From Duganella aquatilis (lineage in GTDB: Bacteria; Pseudomonadota; Gammaproteobacteria; Burkholderiales; Burkholderiaceae_D), in the NCBI RefSeq assembly GCF_009674565.1, contig NZ_WKJL01000003.1, positions 186,001 to 250,000 on the forward strand: a DNA stretch of 64,000 nucleotides, read 5' to 3'. Below are positions 26,194 through 33,893 of the stretch, piece after piece. A model generated the notes under the pieces. The model searched no databases. It was not told the origin of the DNA and saw nothing but the letters and a program-made list of their open reading frames with translations. A program made the translations under genes and the position numbers. Position 1 is the first letter of the stretch, and the number at the start of each line of letters is the position of its first letter.

Positions 26194-27913
26194 CCAAAAA
26201 GGCGTGGATTTGCGCCACCACCGCGGCCCCCTCGCCGACGGCCGCCGCCACCCGCTTGGTCGACCCGGCCCGCACATCGCCGATGGCAAAGACGCCGGGC
26301 ACACTGGTCATCAGCGTCGACTGCGCCTGGACGCTGCGAACGTAATCCTGCTCGACATCGCTGGTCTCGCACAGCGGAGCTTGCTCGACGTCAGTGCCGG
26401 TAAGAATGAACCCGTGGCGGTCCACGGCGATGCCGCAGCCATCGAGCCAGCCGGTGTTCGGATCGGCGCCGATGAACAAAAACAGGCGCCGCGTCTGGCG
26501 CGTGACTTCCTCGTTGCTGCGGGCGTCGCGGATCCGCACCTGTTTCAAGCCATCGTCGTCGCCCGCGATGCCGACAATCTCGGAATGGGTGTGCAATGCG
26601 ATATTCGGATGTGCCGCGATGCGCTCGATCAGATAGCTGGACATGGTCGATGACAGGCTGCCCTTGCGGATCAGCATGTGCACTTTCGCCGCATGCGCCG
26701 CCAGATACACCGCCGCTTGGCCCGCCGAATTGCCGCCGCCGACCAGCACGATTTCCTCCATCTTGCACAGCTGCGCCTCGACCGACGAGGCCCAGAAATA
26801 CACGCCGCGTCCCTCGAACTGCTTGAGCCCGTCCAGCGCGGGCCGGCGGTAGCGCGCGCCACACGACAACACCACACTGCGCGCCTTCAGCATCGTCAGG
26901 CTGCCGCACATCTCCACTTGCAAGGGCCAGCTGGCACAGAGCAGGCGTCCCGCCGGCGCCGGGATGGCGATCTCGACGCCAAATTTTTCCGCCTGTACGT
27001 AGGCGCGGCCAGTCAGGCCGGCGCCTGAAATGCCGGTCGGGAAACCCAGGTAATTTTCGATGCGCGCGCTGGCGCCGGCCTGACCGCCGTAGGCGCGCGT
27101 TTCCAGCACCAGCGCCGACAGCCCCTCGGACGCCGCGTACACGGCAGCAGCCAAGCCGGCCGGTCCGCCGCCGACAATAATCACGTCCCATACAGTGTCT
27201 TCGCTCAAGTGCCTCAGCATGCCGACGCAACGACCCAGCTCAGGAATGGACGGATTTTTTTTCAGGCCGACGCCCGGACAGATCACCAGCGGCCAATCGT
27301 CTGCGGCCGGCTGCTCGGCGGCGACCAGTGCCGCGGCGCGCTGGTCGGTGTGCGGATCGAGCACCGTGTAGGGATGGGAGTTGGCGGTCAGGAAGCTTTG
27401 CAGCGCATGGATGCGCGCATGCCCCGGCGGCCCGATGAAGACCGGGCCACCCGAATTTTTCTCCAGCAGCGCAACGCTGCGCAAGATGAGCGAGCGTATC
27501 ATCAGTTCGCCCAGGTCGGCATGGGCCACCAGCAAGGCGCGCAGCGCTTCCGCCGACAGCACGATGGCAGTCACGCGGTCGATGGCGACGCCGTCGGCCA
27601 TCGACGGGCGATCCGATAGTTGGCCGATCTCCCCGGTGAACTGGCGCGCCTGCAAGGTAGCCATCAGGCTGTCTGTGCTGAAGCCGTCGTTGCGGTAGAC
27701 CGCAATACGGCCTTCAAGAATGAAGAGCGTGCCCGGCGTTTGCTGCCCGGCACGATAAATCCTCTCACCGGCCTCGAAATGGCGCTCAGGGCCAAAGCGA
27801 CGGACGTGGCGGATATCAGCTTTGCTGAGAACGGGATAAATCTGCGCCCGGCGTTTTTCCAATGCCTCGGTGGGAAGTGGAGGATGCTCTGCGTGGCTCT
27901 TCATAACGGGCAC
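26168..27913 (-). CDS. cNMP-binding domain fused to thioredoxin-reductase-like FAD oxidoreductase lacking CxxC
   Basis: 581 residues. Residues about 30-150 form a Crp-type cyclic-nucleotide-binding domain ('RRFGPERHFEAGERIYRAG', 'LFILEGRIAVYRNDG', 'FTGEIGQLSDRPSMA'). About 235-570 form a TrxB-like fold with FAD motif IIVGGGPAGLAAAVYAASEG, NADPH motif 'VLVGGGNSAGQAAVYL' and 'VFAIGDVRAGSTKRVAAAVG'. Where thioredoxin reductase has CxxC, the sequence reads 'YFWASSVEAQLC', so it cannot reduce thioredoxin by the usual route and may be a ferredoxin/flavodoxin-type reductase. The fusion is a known architecture. ATG at 27913 or 27904. Tail-to-tail overlap with the GGDEF gene. Confidence 0.85.
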   Translation of the reverse strand: MPVMKSHAEHPPLPTEALEKRRAQIYPVLSKADIRHVRRFGPERHFEAGERIYRAGQQTPGTLFILEGRIAVYRNDGFSTDSLMATLQARQFTGEIGQLSDRPSMADGVAIDRVTAIVLSAEALRALLVAHADLGELMIRSLILRSVALLEKNSGGPVFIGPPGHARIHALQSFLTANSHPYTVLDPHTDQRAAALVAAEQPAADDWPLVICPGVGLKKNPSIPELGRCVGMLRHLSEDTVWDVIIVGGGPAGLAAAVYAASEGLSALVLETRAYGGQAGASARIENYLGFPTGISGAGLTGRAYVQAEKFGVEIAIPAPAGRLLCASWPLQVEMCGSLTMLKARSVVLSCGARYRRPALDGLKQFEGRGVYFWASSVEAQLCKMEEIVLVGGGNSAGQAAVYLAAHAAKVHMLIRKGSLSSTMSSYLIERIAAHPNIALHTHSEIVGIAGDDDGLKQVRIRDARSNEEVTRQTRRLFLFIGADPNTGWLDGCGIAVDRHGFILTGTDVEQAPLCETSDVEQDYVRSVQAQSTLMTSVPGVFAIGDVRAGSTKRVAAAVGEGAAVVAQIHAFLVNAPRSPD

Positions 27914-28151
27914 ACCTTTTTATAACGGCGGATGTTCTGCGAGATTTTCAGACGATAAGGAATTCGACCACACTTAGCAAGGCATGTTGGAAATCATATC
28001 ATTGTGGCTCCCACTCCGGGCAAGTCGCCGCCAGCTCTTACCGTGAGATTCCGCGTATTTTTTCAGTTTGACAAAATGTTATTCTTTACGGGCGCCGGCC
28101 AAGTTCGGCCAGGAACGGATACTCAAGTGTGCCAAGTTAGACCCAAAAACT

Positions 28152-28478
28152 ATGATGAAAATTGAGAATCCCACGGTCATTGCGACACATGACTTCATCT
28201 GGCATAAAAAAGATGGTACGACAGCTCCCGTACAAGTGATGATTGGTGCGCCATATAGGAAAAATATTGATTGGGCTTGTCCTTGTGCGATATTTGGATT
28301 TGAGGGGCGTTATTCTGATATCGTCGGGATTAGTTCACTCCAGGCGATGTCTTTGGCGCTAAACTTAGTCAGCAAGCGACTTAAATGGCTAATTGAAAAT
28401 GGAGAGATATTGGACCTTTCAGAAGATGGAAAGCATCTTGACCTTGAATTAATTACATCACTTTTTGGAGGCCGCTGA
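28152..28478 (+). CDS. Small hypothetical protein, DUF6968-like
   Basis: 108 residues from ATG 28152 (a second ATG follows at once). 'ATHDFIWHKKDGTTAPVQVMIG', 'DWACPCAIFGFEG' and 'GISSLQAMSLALNLVSKRL' resemble the DUF6968 family; I am moderately sure. No signal peptide. Function unknown. First gene of an AT-rich run of small plus-strand genes between a flavoprotein gene and lpxO; a longer TTG-started frame from 28068 has no support. A motif copy (28104-28120) lies upstream and another (28478-28496) directly at the stop. Confidence 0.65.
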   Translation: MMKIENPTVIATHDFIWHKKDGTTAPVQVMIGAPYRKNIDWACPCAIFGFEGRYSDIVGISSLQAMSLALNLVSKRLKWLIENGEILDLSEDGKHLDLELITSLFGGR

Positions 28479-28510
28479 CGGCCGATTGCGGATATTGAGA
28501 AAGGTAGTAC

Positions 28511-29149
28511 ATGTTGCAGCACTTTACGAAGCTCAAATCCGTTATGCTTGGGATGATGTTTTTTTGCGGCTTAGCTTATGGTGTAGAACTTCAAGAGTTT
28601 TCTCCAAACGATGAATGGACTTTTCTTCAGTTACGAACCGAGCCAGGTAAGCCCGACGTCTCAAATGAAATACGCTTAAGTATGCTTTTCAAGAAAAAGA
28701 GCGGCGACATGATGCTTGGATGGGCAAAAGCGATCACGGCCTCAGGTCAAGTCATTTGGCAGCCCATTGAGTCGTTACCTGCGACAAATTGTCTTCGTGA
28801 TTTCGTGGGCCGAACCAATCTTGACCTAGTTAACTCCTGCAAAGAAGGTCTAAAGGTAGGTTCGGAATGGAAAAGTGAAATCAAGGCTGGCGACGTGCTT
28901 GAACAGATAGATTTCATCGTAGTAGGAGAGGAAGTAATTAATTCTAAAGCAGGAACCTTTCAGGCTATAAAAATCCAAGGAAAAGGAAAACGCACGTACC
29001 AAGGAATTAACTTAGAAAAATTTTCCGTAACGTATTGGTTCGCACCTAAGGCAAAGGCAATGGTGCAGTCTGTTCGCGAGTATCGTACTCTAGACGGAGC
29101 TCCAATTATAAAAATCTCGAACGAATTAATTTCAGTGAACGTCAACTAA
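28511..29149 (+). CDS. Hypothetical exported protein
   Basis: 212 residues with an N-terminal signal peptide ('SVMLGMMFFCGLAYG' before VELQEF). The mature part has two cysteines ('TNCLRDFVG', 'VNSCKEGLK') and a C-terminal block 'FQAIKIQGKGKRTYQGINLE' and 'VTYWFAPKAKAMVQSVREYR', which recalls DUF3108-like periplasmic proteins that describe a surface or polymer-binding beta fold. I do not recognise a named family with certainty. GAAAGGTAG before the ATG is a usable ribosome site. AT-rich compared with the core genome. Confidence 0.65.
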   Translation: MLQHFTKLKSVMLGMMFFCGLAYGVELQEFSPNDEWTFLQLRTEPGKPDVSNEIRLSMLFKKKSGDMMLGWAKAITASGQVIWQPIESLPATNCLRDFVGRTNLDLVNSCKEGLKVGSEWKSEIKAGDVLEQIDFIVVGEEVINSKAGTFQAIKIQGKGKRTYQGINLEKFSVTYWFAPKAKAMVQSVREYRTLDGAPIIKISNELISVNVN

Positions 29150-29196
29150 CCGAAATCGGCCAGCAGCAGTCGTTCCCAAATTCTGCCTTCAGCTAA

Positions 29197-29559
29197 ATGA
29201 AAAAATACATTCTAATACCTGTCTTTCTTGGACTTGCGGCAAAAACCTTTGCGGAATCTGAGGTGGTTCCTATCAAGAAAGGGATGAGCTATCAAATGGC
29301 TGATACATCGCTTCGCCGCAGCGGCTGGCGTCAGCGAGTAGTTCATACTAGAGACGGGTATGAATACATCGGCAGTGAAAAAACCATTAAAGAGCATGGA
29401 GTTGAAGGATTAGAAAGCTGCGCGATGGACAAGCCCGTATGCATAGTTCACTATGCTAAGAAGAATAAGTGCCTTCGCATAATTACTTGGGGTGAGCAAT
29501 TCAAAGACCTCAAAATTGACAGCTGGGACCAAGACTGCCCGGCTCAGGATTCGTTGTAA
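29197..29559 (+). CDS. Hypothetical exported protein
   Basis: 120 residues with a signal peptide (MKKYILIPVFLGLAAKTFAE). The mature protein holds four cysteines in 'LESCAMDKPVCIVHYAKKNKCLR'-type spacing and 'DSWDQDCP', suggesting two disulphides, and 'GMSYQMADTSLRRSGWRQRV', a pattern seen in small periplasmic PASTA/BON-unrelated orphan proteins. No family assigned. Third gene of the AT-rich island, with a motif copy between it and the previous gene (29155-29175). Confidence 0.6.
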   Translation: MKKYILIPVFLGLAAKTFAESEVVPIKKGMSYQMADTSLRRSGWRQRVVHTRDGYEYIGSEKTIKEHGVEGLESCAMDKPVCIVHYAKKNKCLRIITWGEQFKDLKIDSWDQDCPAQDSL

Positions 29560-29648
29560 AAAGGCTGCTCCCCCAAACCCGTAAACGGCCAAAGCGGTCG
29601 GGAATGAGCAGTCAGCCGTTTAGTCCAACAGCGCCACCAAGGAGCTTC

Positions 29649-30131
29649 ATGAATATATCTCGCTTTTTTCCTATACTTACCAGCCTAATTTTCCTTACTG
29701 CCTGCACGACCACGAGCACAATCAAGCTCTATGATGGAGCCGACAGAGAACCAAGCCAAATTGCTACGTTATTTATTGATCCGCATGTCGTTGTAACCCG
29801 TGTGGACAGTATTACCGAGCATCCTAATGATGAGTCTCGGGACTTAGCCCATTCTGCCGGAAAGCGGCGCGAAGCGATTGCCCTTGCACCAGGTCGGCAC
29901 GAACTGAATTCGCGATTTTTTGTGCTCTGTTTACAATCGGTCGGTGACTTCCCGCTTCAGTTCACAGCTGAAGCAGGCAAGAAGTACCGCCTGAAGTCAG
30001 TCGTTGATGTTGAGCATAAGCGTTGGAAGCCGGAGATCGTGGAATACGATGGAGGGGAAATCGAAGATACTTTCCCTTGGACTCAGGCCATGTGCAAAGT
30101 GCAGGTGAACATTATTCGGCTCGGGCGATAG
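29649..30131 (+). CDS. Hypothetical lipoprotein
   Basis: 160 residues from ATG 29649, which has AAGGAG at correct spacing; a frame from 29604 adds 15 residues in front of the signal and was rejected. Signal 'FPILTSLIFLTAC' ends in a lipobox LTAC. 'SQIATLFIDPHVVVTRVDS', 'IALAPGRHELNSRFF' and 'FTAEAGKKYRLKSVVD' follow the common plan of small outer-membrane lipoproteins with a PEGA-like beta sandwich. Role unknown. In the cassette-like AT-rich island. Confidence 0.68.
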   Translation: MNISRFFPILTSLIFLTACTTTSTIKLYDGADREPSQIATLFIDPHVVVTRVDSITEHPNDESRDLAHSAGKRREAIALAPGRHELNSRFFVLCLQSVGDFPLQFTAEAGKKYRLKSVVDVEHKRWKPEIVEYDGGEIEDTFPWTQAMCKVQVNIIRLGR

Positions 30132-30234
30132 TTATCGGCTAAGCTACGGCATTCGGCCAATACCGGACTGTTCTTGTACCAAAATCTGAAATAGACTTTA
30201 ATACCATGATGCATTCAGTCACGAAGGACGATGA

Positions 30235-30540
30235 ATGAAACTCTCGATGTTAGTGACGATGTGCGTGCTAAGTGTTGTTTCTATTGCTGTTTCTATTACT
30301 GGCTCTGCTGCTGAATTTAAGAAGTTGGATGGAACTTACGCGATCACCGGGCGCTCGCTCATAGACCCTCCCTCTGGTGAAAAAGAGGATCGGGTAGTGT
30401 TTATTGTCGAAGGCCGTGCGGCCAAAGATATCTACAATGGAATTCAAGCATTGCCTCAGAAATCCGCCTGCGACTCTAAGGTATATTTGAAGACAGCCCA
30501 GAGCTTGGCCTGCACGAAGGATGGGAAGCTTTACCGATGA
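30235..30540 (+). CDS. Hypothetical exported protein
   Basis: 101 residues. Signal peptide 'MKLSMLVTMCVLSVVSIAVS' with cleavage near AAEFKK. The mature part 'GTYAITGRSLIDPPSGEKED', 'VVFIVEGRAAKDIYNGI' and two Cys ('SACDSKVYLKTAQSLAC') has no family I can name, though similar short secreted orphans are common in Burkholderiales. GAAGGACG stands before the ATG. Same strand as its neighbours in the island. Confidence 0.62.
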   Translation: MKLSMLVTMCVLSVVSIAVSITGSAAEFKKLDGTYAITGRSLIDPPSGEKEDRVVFIVEGRAAKDIYNGIQALPQKSACDSKVYLKTAQSLACTKDGKLYR

Positions 30541-30712
30541 ACCGTGGCCGTCCTTCTAAAGTCAGGAGAAACGACGTCGTCATCGGTTTGTTGACGCGAG
30601 ACTCGTTATGCAGCCTTCGGCCAAGAGCGGACGGACGCGCCAAGACCTGTTTAGAGCCGATGGCTGACAAGGGCATAAGCATGACACTCCACTTTTTTGA
30701 GTTATTTCGACA

Positions 30713-31207
30713 ATGCTTGACCTCATTTTTGGTATAAGAATTATTAGAAGTATTCAGTATTTCGGCCATCGCATAAAACTGCGGAAGATATTTTTTCACG
30801 AGCGGTCGTTTTTGCTCGATAGAGAGAAAATTCCCTGGGAAGAAGCTCAACGACTGGAAAAGATCATGGAGATCATACCTTTCGGGCCGCATTTCAAATC
30901 GAAGGATGAAATTCTCAGCGCTATGATTGAGCTCAGATTTCCTACGTATGGTTCTTTTTACGCCAATCAGATGCACGGCGCACCGGACCAGCGACTTGAG
31001 CTGATGTCGATCGAGATACCACGTGTGGGCAAGGAGCGCTACTTTTTCGTAGAAAAGAAGAGTGATGATGAGTTCGTAGTGATAAGTGATTTTGTCGCCT
31101 CGCTCCCCGGTGTCATTAAAGTTTTTGGGCGTGGCGATGAGCTGCAGTTTGTTTCTCGGCATGGAAATATTGTCCGTACCATGAAACGCAATGTCTCGGA
31201 TTGCTAA
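30713..31207 (+). CDS. Hypothetical protein
   Basis: 164 residues with no clear signal peptide; the first 25 residues are mildly hydrophobic ('MLDLIFGIRIIRSIQYFG'). The body contains 'PWEEAQRLEKIMEIIPFG', 'YGSFYANQMHGAPDQRLELM' and 'VVISDFVASLPGVIKVF', and looks like a soluble alpha/beta protein. No family recognised. The codon choice is AT-rich. 324 bases without a gene follow it (31208-31531). Confidence 0.6.
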   Translation: MLDLIFGIRIIRSIQYFGHRIKLRKIFFHERSFLLDREKIPWEEAQRLEKIMEIIPFGPHFKSKDEILSAMIELRFPTYGSFYANQMHGAPDQRLELMSIEIPRVGKERYFFVEKKSDDEFVVISDFVASLPGVIKVFGRGDELQFVSRHGNIVRTMKRNVSDC

Positions 31208-31531
31208 CTAACTCATCCATATCAGCATAAGCGACGCTTTGATTAAAAAATACGATGGAATTCAAATTATTTACGACCCTGCGTGTGTAAAGTGAATGTC
31301 CGAGTTGGGGCGGATGCAGCCGATACGCTCACTACATTGTGTTTGCAGAAGGCAGTCGGCTTGATAGGGAGAATTCAGTCTCCCCTCCCCACCGTAGGAA
31401 TAGATAGCTGATAAAGCGCTGTGACGAATGTGTTGTGGTGGAGCTTTTCTAACAACTCACCAGCGAAATGCGGACTTTCATGATAACTTGCTGCTGTGCG
31501 GTCTGTGAAATCCAAGGAATCAATTTTGAAT

Positions 31532-31839
31532 ATGCATCAGCAAACTGACGACCATTTCTACAATCATGCTGATGCGCACATTCATCTGGCGAACGAGCAA
31601 TTAAGCGATGCGACTAGCGGAATAGTCAGCGCCTCGTTCATGTACGCGGCATCCCGATTCAATGACGAAGTGCCTGTGGATTTCAGAAAAAGGAAGATAT
31701 GCAAGCAGCGCGTGCGGAGACCATTGCCTACTTTGTGACCCAGTACGAAAGATGTTTGACGGAGAATCTGGACGACTATATCGAGAACTTTGAGCAGTAC
31801 ATGAAACCGCCGATCAAGACAGCGACTGATGACCAATAG
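31532..31839 (+). pseudogene. DUF3144-type gene broken by a one-base frameshift
   Basis: The first frame reads MHQQTDDHFYNHADAHIHLA...'SFMYAASRFNDEV' up to about 31672. Continuation in the +2 frame from 31675 reads 'CGFQKKEDMQAARAETIAYF' and ends 'YIENFEQYMKPPIKTATDDQ' with TAG at 31837. Joined together these give a normal DUF3144 protein of about 102 residues; the join needs one extra base near 31672-31674 (GTGCCTGT versus an expected GTGGCCTGT). Unshifted, the protein ends early at 31738 with an unrelated tail. It may be a true loss or a sequencing error. Confidence 0.75.
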
Positions 31840-31863
31840 CGTCCAAAACTGAACAAGGCTCAT

Positions 31864-32406
31864 ATGGCTAGGCACTTGTATGCCCCACCCGTTGTGATAT
31901 CGCTTTTGGTATGTACAGCATTGCACCCTGCCCACGCCAAGGGCGACTTCGACATTGAGGACGAAAGCCTGCGCAGAGTGCCGCCGGCGGTCGCATCTGC
32001 TTTGCGTGCGCATGTCAGGCAAACAAACTACAAGGACTGTGCACAAGGCGAGTTTGTCGGAAGTGCCGTCGACTTGAACGGGAACGGCCGCAAACTGGAC
32101 TGGATTGCAAAGACCGCCGATGGATGTGCTTGGGGTGCAGCGACTGCAAAAATCTGGATATTGAAAAATGAAAAAAACCACTACCGCATCGTGCTGGACA
32201 ACGGCGGTCAAGCAGTAGTTTTATCGAATTCAAAGACCAATGGACTGCGAGACCTCAGTATGCCCAGCGGTACAGCTGGGCATTACTCAGATTCACTGCT
32301 TAAATTTGATGGTTCCCGATACAAAGTATTCAAATCGTGTGCCATTGACTTACAGGATGCTGAAGAAGTCAAAAGACATCCAGACCGTCAATGCCACATA
32401 AAATAA
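31864..32406 (+). CDS. Hypothetical exported protein
   Basis: 180 residues with a signal peptide ('VVISLLVCTALHPAHA' before KGDFDI). 'VGSAVDLNGNGRKLDWIAK' looks like a calcium-binding FG-GAP/EF-like loop (DxNxNGxxLDW), followed by 'IWILKNEKNHYRIVLDNGG' and a Cys pair near the C-terminus ('KSCAIDL', 'RQCHIK'). These features resemble secreted proteins with a single FG-GAP-like unit. No named family. Last gene of the island, convergent with lpxO (12-base gap). Confidence 0.65.
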   Translation: MARHLYAPPVVISLLVCTALHPAHAKGDFDIEDESLRRVPPAVASALRAHVRQTNYKDCAQGEFVGSAVDLNGNGRKLDWIAKTADGCAWGAATAKIWILKNEKNHYRIVLDNGGQAVVLSNSKTNGLRDLSMPSGTAGHYSDSLLKFDGSRYKVFKSCAIDLQDAEEVKRHPDRQCHIK

Positions 32407-32418
32407 GTGCTGAGACCC

Positions 32419-33318
32419 TCACAGCCAGATGATCAACCCCGCCAAACCGATAATCAGACCCGCCTTGGTGACCCGGTAGGCGGTTTTATTCCACGCCTTG
32501 TAGCGCCTCCGGTACTGCCCCATGACATAGGAAATCGTGAACAGTTTGCTGATCAGGCCGACCTGGTCGCCTGTTTCGTTGGGCGAACTGGCGGCGGTCA
32601 TCAGCGTGCGCCCCAGCCAGCGGTTGAGCGCCTGGGCCCAGCGAAAGCGCATCGGACGCTCAATATCGCAGAACAGGATCACGCGGTTGGTCTCGCTGCC
32701 GTTGACGGCCCAGTGGATATAGGTTTCGTCGAAGATCACGCTCTGGCCATCGCGCCAGCTATGGCGCTGGCCATCGACTTCGATGAAGCAGCGGTCGTCG
32801 TTCGGCGTCGCCAGACCGAGGTGATAACGCAGCGAACCGGCATACGGGTCGCGATGCGGGTTGAGCTTGGCGCCGGGCGGCAGTTCGGCAAACATCGCCG
32901 CCTTCACCGATGGAATGCGGCGCAACAGCGCCACCGTCTGCGGGCACAGGCGTTCAGCGGACGGATGGCCGGCCGCGTACCACTTCAGGTAAAAGCGCTT
33001 CCAACCGGTTTTAAAGAAGGAATTGAAGCCGGCGTCGTTGTTTCGCTCGGCCGCCTTGATTTTTTCCAGCGCCAGCAGGTTCACCGCCTCGCTCCGAATG
33101 GCTTGCCAGTTCTGCTGCAGCGGCGCCAGTTCCTCCCATGGCTCGGTGTCCAGAAACGGCTGCGCAGGCACCCGTGAGAACAACTGCATGAACAGGTTGA
33201 TCGGCGCCATGAACGACGAATGGTCGAACAACTGACGCATGAAAGGCAGGCGCACCTTGCCGCGAAAATGAACGTGCAAAATGCAGAGAAACAGAAAACC
33301 CACGACAACATACTTCAT
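32419..33318 (-). CDS. lpxO: Aspartyl/asparaginyl beta-hydroxylase family, lipid A hydroxylase LpxO-like
   Basis: 299 residues: N-terminal membrane segment, then a 2-oxoglutarate/Fe(II) hydroxylase domain with HRDPYAGSLRYHLGLATP (first iron His-x-Asp), 'FIEVDGQRHSWRDGQSVIFD', 'ETYIHWAVNGSETNRVILFC' (second iron His and the oxoglutarate Arg), and a hydrophobic C-terminus. This is the LpxO pattern, which adds a 2-hydroxyl to a lipid A acyl chain at the inner membrane. Length fits LpxO (about 300). Exact substrate is inferred. Confidence 0.87.
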   Translation of the reverse strand: MKYVVVGFLFLCILHVHFRGKVRLPFMRQLFDHSSFMAPINLFMQLFSRVPAQPFLDTEPWEELAPLQQNWQAIRSEAVNLLALEKIKAAERNNDAGFNSFFKTGWKRFYLKWYAAGHPSAERLCPQTVALLRRIPSVKAAMFAELPPGAKLNPHRDPYAGSLRYHLGLATPNDDRCFIEVDGQRHSWRDGQSVIFDETYIHWAVNGSETNRVILFCDIERPMRFRWAQALNRWLGRTLMTAASSPNETGDQVGLISKLFTISYVMGQYRRRYKAWNKTAYRVTKAGLIIGLAGLIIWL

Positions 33319-33492
33319 ATCACATCCCCTAAAACCGCCCTCGCATACGTTGACGAATAGTCATTGTACTGTTGTTCGCGCAAGGCTGCAGGGCAGCCAC
33401 TTATTTTTTCGCGCACTGGTCGAATTGGCGTGCCATCATTCGTCGTCAGGATGAAACAGCGCTTATTCAATCCACTTTCGAATGGGGACATC

Positions 33493-33885
33493 ATGCACAA
33501 GCAAATCATCTTCAATCTGCCGGTCAAGGACCTGGACAAGTCCAAGGCCTTCTTTGCCGCGCTTGGCTTTACTTTCAATCAGCAATTCAGCAACGAGCAG
33601 GCGGCGTTCATGATCATTGTGGAAGACAGCATCCAGGCCATGCTGATGACGGAGGATTTCTTCAAATCCTTCACCAACAAGGCCGTCGCGCAGGCGAAAG
33701 AAGCCAATGAAGTGATCATCTGCCTGAGCTGCGAAAGTCCGCAGGAAATCGACAGCCTGATCGCCAAGGCCGCCGCCGCCGGCGCCCGCATCCCCCATCC
33801 GCCAGAGGACCATGGCTTCATGTACGACCAGGGCTTCGAGGATATCGACGGCCACCTGTGGAACTTGGTCTGGATGGCGCCATAG
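33493..33885 (+). CDS. VOC family (glyoxalase/bleomycin-resistance fold) protein
   Basis: 130 residues. 'IIFNLPVKDLDKSKAFFAAL' opens the first beta-alpha-beta-beta-beta module, and 'MYDQGFEDIDGHLWNLVWMAP' closes the second with the typical D-x-D-G-H-x-W metal/ligand region. Resembles the YaeR/PhnB-like 'extradiol dioxygenase' subgroup of unknown substrate. GGGGA precedes the ATG at 33493. Its 3' end faces the acyl-CoA dehydrogenase operon 8 bases away. Confidence 0.85.
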   Translation: MHKQIIFNLPVKDLDKSKAFFAALGFTFNQQFSNEQAAFMIIVEDSIQAMLMTEDFFKSFTNKAVAQAKEANEVIICLSCESPQEIDSLIAKAAAAGARIPHPPEDHGFMYDQGFEDIDGHLWNLVWMAP

Positions 33886-33893
33886 GCGTAACG

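Larger units (their letters stand above)
28050..32406 (+). other. AT-rich island of small plus-strand orphan genes with a recurrent motif
   Basis: Eight small genes, all on the plus strand and mostly exported, replace the GC-rich core between the flavoprotein gene and lpxO. Base composition is clearly lower in G+C by eye. A degenerate motif of the form CGGCCA-2/3 nt-GCGGnC occurs in the gaps at 28104-28120, 28478-28496, 29155-29175, 29584-29605, 30151-30173 and 30615-30634, and a possible inverted copy at 31294-31324. No integrase, transposase or tRNA is present inside. The gap 31208-31531 holds only the inverted motif copy; I see no gene in it. Horizontal acquisition is inferred. Confidence 0.6.

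Noticed and set aside
26168..27913. Thioredoxin reductase call
   Set aside because: The redox CxxC is missing; only the fold and cofactor motifs agree.
28068..28073. TTGACA as the -35 of a promoter for the first island gene
   Set aside because: No acceptable -10 follows at 16-18 bases (sequence there is GC-rich).
30537..30737. 66-codon frame after the 30235 gene
   Set aside because: No ribosome site or signal, overlaps the previous stop and contains a motif copy; probably not coding.
28050..32406. Classical integron cassette array
   Set aside because: No integrase and no GTTRRRY/RYYYAAC core pairs were seen; only a degenerate motif recurs, so I report it as cassette-like.
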